Of a stretch of DNA of 64,000 nucleotides, positions 58,565-64,000 are shown piece after piece; the stretch's first letter is position 1; every line of letters starts with the position of its first letter. The notes beneath the pieces were generated by a model, which saw only the letters and a program-made list of their open reading frames with translations, ran no database searches and had not been told where the DNA came from. The DNA is from Spirosoma aureum (GTDB lineage: Bacteria > Bacteroidota > Bacteroidia > Cytophagales > Spirosomataceae): contig NZ_CP050063.1 of assembly GCF_011604685.1 (NCBI RefSeq), positions 4,052,501-4,116,500 of the forward strand, given 5' to 3'. Made by a program: the position numbers and the translations under genes.

Positions 58565-59722
58565 ATGAAAAAAACAATTTTACTTCTTAGTTCTTTGTTT
58601 GCCGGGTTTGGCGCTTTCGCCCAAGATTCAACGAGTACTACTCCTGGAAAATTTACTTTCTCAGGCTACATGGACACCTACTATTTGGGTAACTTCAATA
58701 ACCCAAAGAGTCAGTCGAACCTGGGTTTAAATGGTTCAGGTGTTGGTAATGCACGGGCTTTTGATCAAAAGGCGGGTCAGTTCGGAATAGGTTTAATTCA
58801 GGCGAAGGCGACATATACAGCCGATAAGGTTGATGCTGTTATGGACCTGACGTTTGGCACATTTGCTGATCTGGGAAACTATGGTAATAATGTAGGTCTT
58901 CTCGGAACTCCAGGATCAACTGCGCTGGCCATTAAGCAGGCTTACATTGTCTTCAAGGCTACGCCTAAACTATCGTTTACAGCCGGTCAGTTCGGTACTC
59001 ACATCGGTTATGAAGTTATTGATGCTCCAGTTAACTACAACTACTCATTATCTAACCTCTTCAATAACGGACCTTTCTATCACATTGGCTTAAAAGCGCA
59101 ATATGCGTTCAGCGATCGTGCTTATTTAATGTTAGGCGTTGTCAATAACGTTGATAATCTCGTTGACAATAACAAAAAGAAGGGTCTGATCGGGCAGTTC
59201 TTTTTCTCGCCAGTTTCAGGCTGGAATGTCTATCTGAACGGGATTATCTCCAACGAAGCTTCTAAGGATGTAGACGGTGTTAAGGCTGATGACGCAAGTT
59301 ATTCACTGTTCGATCTGACAACTACGTATCAGATTACATCTAAATTCTATCTCGGTTTGAATGCTGCTACTGGCTCCCAGAAAGGTGATTATCAGGGAGT
59401 AGGTGGTCCATCTACGTCGAAAAGCTGGGGCGGTGTAGCTGTTTATACAAACTATGCATTTACTGATAAATTCGGGTTGGGCCTACGGTATGAAACATTC
59501 GACAACAAAAATGGTGCTCGCGCTTTGACGGATGCAGCAGGTAATGGCGCTAGTGTGAACTCAATTACCATAACCGGTAATATCACAGCGGCAGATGGTC
59601 ATGTTCTGCTCAAGCCTGAACTCCGGCTTGATAGCTACTCGGCCAATAAGTTCGAAAAGAATGACGGTTCACTGACTAAGTCGCAAACGACGCTCGGTAT
59701 GGCGGCCATCTTCAAATTCTAA
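58565..59722 (+). CDS. OmpL-like porin (beta-barrel porin-2 family)
   Basis: A 385-residue outer-membrane protein with signal MKKTILLLSSLFAGFGAFAQ. The mature start FTFSGYMDTYYLGNFNNP and the segments FGIGLIQAKATYTADKVDAV, YIVFKATPKLSFTAGQFGTH and YNYSLSNLFNNGPFYHIGLK are typical of the bbp2/OmpL-like porins. The last residue is Phe (MAAIFKF), the usual barrel end. It lies 65 nt ahead of amt on the same strand and is probably co-transcribed, so it may admit ammonium or other nitrogen compounds. That link is inference. Confidence 0.88.
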   Translation: MKKTILLLSSLFAGFGAFAQDSTSTTPGKFTFSGYMDTYYLGNFNNPKSQSNLGLNGSGVGNARAFDQKAGQFGIGLIQAKATYTADKVDAVMDLTFGTFADLGNYGNNVGLLGTPGSTALAIKQAYIVFKATPKLSFTAGQFGTHIGYEVIDAPVNYNYSLSNLFNNGPFYHIGLKAQYAFSDRAYLMLGVVNNVDNLVDNNKKKGLIGQFFFSPVSGWNVYLNGIISNEASKDVDGVKADDASYSLFDLTTTYQITSKFYLGLNAATGSQKGDYQGVGGPSTSKSWGGVAVYTNYAFTDKFGLGLRYETFDNKNGARALTDAAGNGASVNSITITGNITAADGHVLLKPELRLDSYSANKFEKNDGSLTKSQTTLGMAAIFKF

Positions 59723-59787
59723 GCTTGTATCTCCGTTTTCTTAACCCAAATTTCATAAATCAGTACAACAAAAACCCCTCAATTATT

Positions 59788-61122
59788 ATGCAAAAGCCCA
59801 ATTACGTACCTCTGATTCTGCTGGGAGTCTTCGCTATTCTCGGTGTACTGCCTGGTTTTAACAGTGTTCCGACGCAAATCGTGACGGAAGGCATCAACTC
59901 GGGTGATACGGCCTGGATGCTCGTTGCTACAGCTCTTGTCTTGTTAATGACTCCTGGTCTGGCGTATTTCTATGGCGGGATGGTCAATAACAAAAACGTT
60001 ATCTCGACGATGCTGCAAAGCTTCATTGCGATGGGTGTTATCAGCATCCTCTGGGTTGTAGTTGGCTTTAGCCTGGCTTTCGGTTCATCGATTGGTGGTT
60101 TCATTGGCAATCCAATGGATCACTTCATGTTCAAAGGCGTTCTGGACGGAAAGCCCTGGTCACTGGCAGCATCCATTCCGCTGGTCGTGTTTGCCTTCTT
60201 CCAACTGAAGTTTGCTGTTATTACGCCTGCTCTGGTTACAGGTTCAATGGCTGAGCGGATCAATTTCCGGTCATACGTTTTGTTCATGATCCTGTTTAGC
60301 CTGTTCGTCTATGCGCCATTAGCACACATGACCTGGCATCCAGATGGTTTCTTCTTTAAGAGAGGTGTACTTGATTTTGCCGGTGGTACGGTTGTTCACA
60401 TGTCGGCTGGTTGGGCAGCGTTGGCCGGTGCTTTGTATCTGAAGCGTCGTAAGTCACACCTTGAGGCTAGCTATTTCCCACCTGCCAACATTCCATTTGT
60501 ACTGTTGGGTACGGGTCTGCTGTGGTTTGGCTGGTTTGGTTTTAACGCTGGTTCGGCGGTAGGAGCGACTCCATTGGCTGCTTCGGCTTTCGCAACAACG
60601 AATACAGCTGCGGCTGCGGCTGGTCTTGCCTGGGTTCTGTTTGATTCAGCTAAAGGCAAGAAAGTATCGGCACTGGGTTTCTGTATCGGTGCTGTTGTAG
60701 GTCTGGTGGCTATTACGCCAGCTGCTGGTTTCGTAACGGTTCCAACCTCAATCTTTATCGGTACAGTTGCGGCAATTATCTCGAACTATGTAGCCCATCT
60801 GCGGTCTAAGTCGACGCTTGATGATACGCTGGACGTATTTCCCTGCCACGGCGTTGGTGGAATGGTAGGTCTGCTTATGACTGGCATTTTCGCTAGTAAA
60901 GGTGTTAACTCGGCTGTAACGGTTGAAGGGCTGGCCTTTGGCGAAACAGGCCTGTTTGTCGAACACCTGATCGCTCTGGTTCTGGTATCAATATTTGCTT
61001 TCGGTATGTCATACCTGCTGCTGAAAGTTACCGATCTGATTCTGCCCTTGCGTGTTTCTGAAGAGGACGAGAAGTCGGGTCTGGACGTAAGCCAGCACGA
61101 CGAATTCCTGATCGAAGCGTAA
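59788..61122 (+). CDS. amt: Ammonium transporter (Amt/AmtB family)
   Basis: A 444-residue, 11-helix ammonium channel. Conserved features are NSGDTAWMLVATALVLLMTP, GLAYFYGGMVNNKNVIST, the first pore His region YAPLAHMTWHPDGF, GFFFKRGVLDFAGGTVVHMS and FGWFGFNAGSA. DDTLDVFPCHGVGGMVG holds the second pore His. The N-terminus is a hydrophobic helix followed by a loop and may be a signal sequence. No PII gene (glnK) lies on either side, although one is often linked to amt. A TTG-initiated form from 59725 is possible but unlikely. Confidence 0.96.
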   Translation: MQKPNYVPLILLGVFAILGVLPGFNSVPTQIVTEGINSGDTAWMLVATALVLLMTPGLAYFYGGMVNNKNVISTMLQSFIAMGVISILWVVVGFSLAFGSSIGGFIGNPMDHFMFKGVLDGKPWSLAASIPLVVFAFFQLKFAVITPALVTGSMAERINFRSYVLFMILFSLFVYAPLAHMTWHPDGFFFKRGVLDFAGGTVVHMSAGWAALAGALYLKRRKSHLEASYFPPANIPFVLLGTGLLWFGWFGFNAGSAVGATPLAASAFATTNTAAAAAGLAWVLFDSAKGKKVSALGFCIGAVVGLVAITPAAGFVTVPTSIFIGTVAAIISNYVAHLRSKSTLDDTLDVFPCHGVGGMVGLLMTGIFASKGVNSAVTVEGLAFGETGLFVEHLIALVLVSIFAFGMSYLLLKVTDLILPLRVSEEDEKSGLDVSQHDEFLIEA

Positions 61123-61137
61123 GATACGACAACATAG

Positions 61138-61222
61138 CCACAGGCACCCTGTCTGGCCGTTATGTCCGGCAGCTTTACTGTGGTTTTGTTGTACTCATGG
61201 AGCCGCTCCCGCTTGGGGGCGG
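61138..61222 (+). terminator. Tandem hairpin terminators after amt
   Basis: CCACAG (61138-61143) pairs with CTGTGG (61178-61183), which is followed by TTTTGTTG. A second hairpin, CCGCTCCC (61203-61210) with GGGGGCGG (61215-61222), is followed by a T-rich tail. Both can end the porin-amt transcript. Confidence 0.6.
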
Positions 61223-61253
61223 TTTCCTGCTTTTAGATGAGTCTTGTACACAC

Positions 61254-61298
61254 ACGAGCCTTTCCACGAAAGCAATGATTGCTTCTGGAAAGGCTCGT
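61254..61298. terminator. Hairpin between amt and the broken small gene
   Basis: ACGAGCCTTTCCA (61254-61266) and TGGAAAGGCTCGT (61286-61298) are exact reverse complements. The interior GAAAGCAATGATTGCTTC also pairs, giving one long stem. It lies 19 nt past the stop of the minus-strand pseudogene and probably terminates it. Confidence 0.65.
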
Positions 61299-61317
61299 AT
61301 GCTAGGTGATTGGCTCG

Positions 61318-61725
61318 TTAAATTGCCCGCATTCGATTGTTTTTAGAATTATGTTCCAGTTCTGCAAGCCCCAAAACTTCCAGCAGGGGAGGAATATACA
61401 TGCCGAATCGGCCCCGTAAACCTTTTTTCAGGCCGTACCAGCCACCGACTGGGTTTTCTGATGACCGTCCCCATGCCTCAACGGTTCCCTGCTTTGCGTC
61501 TTTTTGTTCGTCGGCAGCGCCAAGCTCCATCAAGTCGCCGTGTTGCTTAAGCATGTTATGCAAATCAGCGATGCATCGTTAATCATAGTACAAAACTGTT
61601 TTCCCGACTGTGCACACTAAAACATCGTTGCCATCTTTTACATCTTTGTACAGTTGGTAATCTGATGTGCCGGGAGGAGTTTTTAGTTTCCACGGATCTT
61701 CCTTTGTACCTGTTGCGGTAGCCAT
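61318..61725 (-). pseudogene. Small conserved protein interrupted by an in-frame stop
   Basis: The frame from ATG 61725 to the stop at 61318 is 136 codons and in phase throughout, but codon 49 is TAA (61579-61581). The first part reads ATGTKEDPWKLKTPPGTSDY to GKTVLYYD; after the stop it continues RCIADLHNMLKQHGDLMELG, VEAWGRSSENPVGGWYGLKK and RGRFGMYIPPLLEVLGLAEL. From memory this is a widespread uncharacterised family of about 125 residues in which both halves are one protein. A single base change (for example TTA to TAA) would explain the stop. The 48-codon first half could still be translated, and a TTG at 61563 could restart. Confidence 0.75.
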
Positions 61726-61891
61726 CTTAACGAGATTTAATTAGATATGTACTTTGTTAAGCAGGGCTGATCAATCGACTACTTATTGTCTTTTATGTAA
61801 AAACAACCTTTGTCGCAATCCTTTATTTAGGAATTTCGCTCAGAGGAATAATTCATTGCAGAAGAGCCAATCAGGCCTGCATTATCAACGG

Positions 61892-62809
61892 TCATTGACC
61901 AACCAACGCTAATTTTTTGCCTTGTGGATCGATAGCAAGCCGGTTTAGCTGCTTGATTCCAAAGTTGCTAAAATCAGCGAGTTGTGTCCAGGTTGGAGTA
62001 ACACTTGGCTTGTACTGGTATAAGACCGAGCCACGACACATAAGTAATGTTCCATCAGGTGTCCAGACGAAATCTTCACTACCCTCCAGCGTTTTTACGA
62101 TTAATGATGATTGACGCGTCTGCAAATCGAGCTGCTTGATTTCCCAATCAGTAGGAGTTCGTTTATGCACAAAACTAACCGCATTTTTGCCGGGTACGTT
62201 TTGAAGCGCCCGTCCAATATTTCCTTCAATTCGGACGGTATCGCCGGTAGAAGTCTGAGCCAGTTGAAGTGAATTCGGTTTACCTAAGATAAATAAGGCC
62301 AGCCAGTCGTTGGAAAGCCAGCAATGGTAACCTACGGGCTTAACATTTTTCAAGACCAGTTCTGGTTCTCCATTGCCCGAAACAGGGAATTTCCACAATC
62401 GTTGTGTTTGATCTTTCTCAACCCGAATAACCGAAAAATAGGCTTTATCGGGCGTGATGGTCGGTGAATATTCGCTTTCGGGTGTCCGTGTCAGTTGAGT
62501 GGTTGACTTTTGCTTAACATCATAGCGGTAAATATCAGTTTGCCCATCATCCCGCATCGAGGTATAGAGCAAACCAGCACCATCCGGCGAAAAAGAGGGC
62601 TGATTGTCATAGCCTATACGCTGGGTTATATTTGTGGGGCTGCCCACTTGAGCGGGCTGACTTTTCAGGTCAAGGTCAACCAGAAATATGTCGGCGTTGG
62701 GAGGGCCTTGGCCAAGGGCTAGGTGACTGGAGACAAGCAGTAAGATAAAGCGGGAAAAAGACCATGATGGCCCAATTATCTTTGCGTAGAAGGTCTTTCT
62801 GATCAGCAT
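61892..62809 (-). CDS. TolB/PD40-type beta-propeller protein, exported
   Basis: A 305-residue protein with an N-terminal export segment (FILLLVSSHLALGQ). It carries WD40-like PD40 repeats: NQPSFSPDGAGLLYTSMRDD with DIYRYDVKQKSTTQLTRTPE, then SPTITPDKAYFSVIRVE and FVWTPDGTLLMCRGSVLYQY. Such propellers bind proteins or glycans; no enzyme motif is seen. The length suits one six-bladed propeller. It stands alone, and its partner is unknown. Confidence 0.87.
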   Translation of the reverse strand: MLIRKTFYAKIIGPSWSFSRFILLLVSSHLALGQGPPNADIFLVDLDLKSQPAQVGSPTNITQRIGYDNQPSFSPDGAGLLYTSMRDDGQTDIYRYDVKQKSTTQLTRTPESEYSPTITPDKAYFSVIRVEKDQTQRLWKFPVSGNGEPELVLKNVKPVGYHCWLSNDWLALFILGKPNSLQLAQTSTGDTVRIEGNIGRALQNVPGKNAVSFVHKRTPTDWEIKQLDLQTRQSSLIVKTLEGSEDFVWTPDGTLLMCRGSVLYQYKPSVTPTWTQLADFSNFGIKQLNRLAIDPQGKKLALVGQ

Positions 62810-63076
62810 GAGTTGGTTGTTGTGAAGACTAGTTTGATTACAGCATAAGATAAGCCATTACTGAGTTCTGTCATAACTTTTGATCTAAAGTACTTCAGGA
62901 ATTACTCGGAATGTCCAACTGCCTTTTCTCTGAAACCGCCCTAATAGGTATTTATTATTCACTTGTAGTTCGGGCCTGATTAATAAGCTTGCCTGATTAT
63001 GGTTTTATGAAGAATTGGCCTTTTATGCTGGCTTTCCTGAAACTTTGATAGCTTGCGTTTACTATCACGCTTGACA

Positions 63077-63508
63077 ATGACAAATACCAGTCACTCTGGT
63101 TCTGTTTTGATTCAATCGATCACGCCAGAACAGACCTATCAACTCCGCCATCGTGTATTGTGGCCCGACAAACCAATTGATTACGTAAAGGTCGAGAATG
63201 ATTCGGATGGATATCATTTTGGGGCATTTCGGGAAGATAAACTGATTGCTGTTATTTCATTATTTGTACATGAGCAAACGGCCCGTTTTCGCAAATTTGC
63301 GACTGATCCCGATTATCAGCACCAGGGCGTCGGTACGAAGTTACTGAACCATGTTATTACGGAAGCCCGTGGGTTAGGAGCGACCTCACTTTGGTGTGAC
63401 GCCCGACTCGATGCCGCCGATTTTTATCGCCGGTTCGATATGGAAGCCGTCAGTGAGGTATTTTACAAAGGACCAATTCCTTATGCCCGGTTTTCGCTGG
63501 CACTTTAG
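63077..63508 (+). CDS. GNAT-family N-acetyltransferase
   Basis: A 143-residue acetyltransferase. The acetyl-CoA binding motif is ARFRKFATDPDYQHQGVGTK (Q-x-x-G-V/I-G), followed by LLNHVITEARGLGATSLWCD and FYRRFDMEAVSEVFYKGPIP. The N-terminus (TPEQTYQLRHRVLWPDKP) resembles ElaA-like GNAT proteins. Substrate unknown. Start ATG at 63077; an upstream TTG at 63053 is less likely. Confidence 0.9.
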   Translation: MTNTSHSGSVLIQSITPEQTYQLRHRVLWPDKPIDYVKVENDSDGYHFGAFREDKLIAVISLFVHEQTARFRKFATDPDYQHQGVGTKLLNHVITEARGLGATSLWCDARLDAADFYRRFDMEAVSEVFYKGPIPYARFSLAL

Positions 63509-63552
63509 TGATTATGTTTATTTTTATTCCTTTAACTAAACCCCTTAAAATC

Positions 63553-63933
63553 ATGAAATTAATAGTATCTATTCTGTTCATAGCCATCGTATTAAGCAAA
63601 GCTGGCTCGGCTTATGCACAGGCCCCGGCTACATCGGCTAAAATGGGTGCCGATTCGGTCAATCTCAAAGTCTACACCGGTTCGTACACACTTACTAGTG
63701 GGAGTCCAATCCAAAAATTTACCGTTACTGCCGATAAAGGCGATTTATTTGGGGAAGCCGATAGTTATGGCAAAAACAAGCTGATCAAACAAGCCAAACC
63801 TGATACCTACCAGTCCACAAGCTCTTACGGGTCGATTATTACGTTCGTTCGGGATGGAACAACAAAAGCAGTAACAGGGCTTACTTTGGCCACACAGGGT
63901 ACAGAACTATCAGCAAAAAAAGATAATCCGTAA
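63553..63933 (+). CDS. Small secreted protein of unknown function
   Basis: A 126-residue exported protein with signal MKLIVSILFIAIVLSKAGSA. The mature part (VNLKVYTGSYTLTSGSPIQK, then TVTADKGDLFGEADSYGKNK and GTTKAVTGLTLATQGTELSA) resembles the single beta-domain found at the end of many peptidases and beta-lactamase-like proteins (DUF3471-like: YxGxY ... xVTxxxGxL ... FxRDxxGxVxGLxL). It follows the GNAT gene by 44 nt and may be co-transcribed. Confidence 0.75.
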   Translation: MKLIVSILFIAIVLSKAGSAYAQAPATSAKMGADSVNLKVYTGSYTLTSGSPIQKFTVTADKGDLFGEADSYGKNKLIKQAKPDTYQSTSSYGSIITFVRDGTTKAVTGLTLATQGTELSAKKDNP

Positions 63934-63948
63934 CCAAAAGATTCACCT

Positions 63949-64000
63949 ATGAGTTTAGTAAGCATGTTTTCAATCGAGACAATCATGTCTTTTTTGGGAA
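63949..64000 (+). CDS. Possible partial gene at the right edge
   Basis: An ATG at 63949 opens a frame that stays open to the end of the window (17 codons, MSLVSMFSIETIMSFLG). It starts 16 nt after the preceding stop codon. Too short to identify; it could be a membrane protein start or chance. Confidence 0.3.
   Translation, partial: MSLVSMFSIETIMSFLG

Overview
The window is a stretch of ordinary chromosome from a Bacteroidota bacterium, most likely a Cytophagales/Spirosoma-type organism. That is inferred from TonB-dependent receptors, an OmpL-like porin, a DUF5723-type barrel, Bacteroidota-style promoters (TTG or TTTG, about 19-20 nt, TAnnTTTG), moderate GC and saccharolytic enzymes. I see no rRNA, tRNA, CRISPR array, insertion sequence, phage module or recognisable defence island. 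Most genes stand alone or in short units separated by strong hairpin terminators.

Layout. 0-4 kb: menaquinone genes menB and menE with a DUF2452 gene and a Rieske-like protein. 4-7 kb: a palindromic intergenic element, then a BlaI/BlaR1-like repressor-protease pair whose protease carries a long coiled coil instead of a beta-lactam sensor. 7-15 kb: a methyltransferase, an lgt with an unusual tail, a GH140-type glycosidase, an acyltransferase, a class-C-type serine hydrolase and a frameshifted MFS transporter. 15-23.7 kb: a NarL/LytS-type two-component pair, a GH65 (maltose phosphorylase-like) enzyme, a MocA-like nucleotidyltransferase, truA, and an XRE regulator with a degenerate S24 domain. 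23.8-33.4 kb: an aldehyde dehydrogenase, outer-membrane proteins (one combining a zinc-protease motif, propeller repeats and a barrel), a TonB receptor, a CDF exporter and an esterase. 33.8-40 kb: a CE1-GH9 fusion, a MoxR ATPase, prmC, ribD and a second palindromic element. 40-47 kb: a lipoprotein/TonB receptor pair, nagA, an ABM monooxygenase, aroE and DedA. 47-54 kb: a phosphosulfolactate synthase-like gene, a thioesterase, rplU-rpmA, an Nfu protein, a DUF5723 barrel and recG. 54-64 kb: an esterase-like protein, an HNH nuclease, a LuxC-type reductase divergent from a ferredoxin, a porin next to amt, a small gene broken by a stop codon, a propeller protein, a GNAT and a small secreted protein.

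I did not find a clearly new multi-gene system. The observations most worth a second look are two divergent palindromic elements with a shared core (4.1 and 40.0 kb), the protease-propeller-barrel protein (26.2-29.1 kb), the rewired BlaR1 homologue, the CE1-GH9 fusion, a promoter that places a 14-bp hairpin at the predicted 5' end of a TonB-receptor mRNA (31.3 kb), and two broken genes (13.4-14.7 and 61.3-61.7 kb). Families were assigned by reading motifs; no database search was possible.
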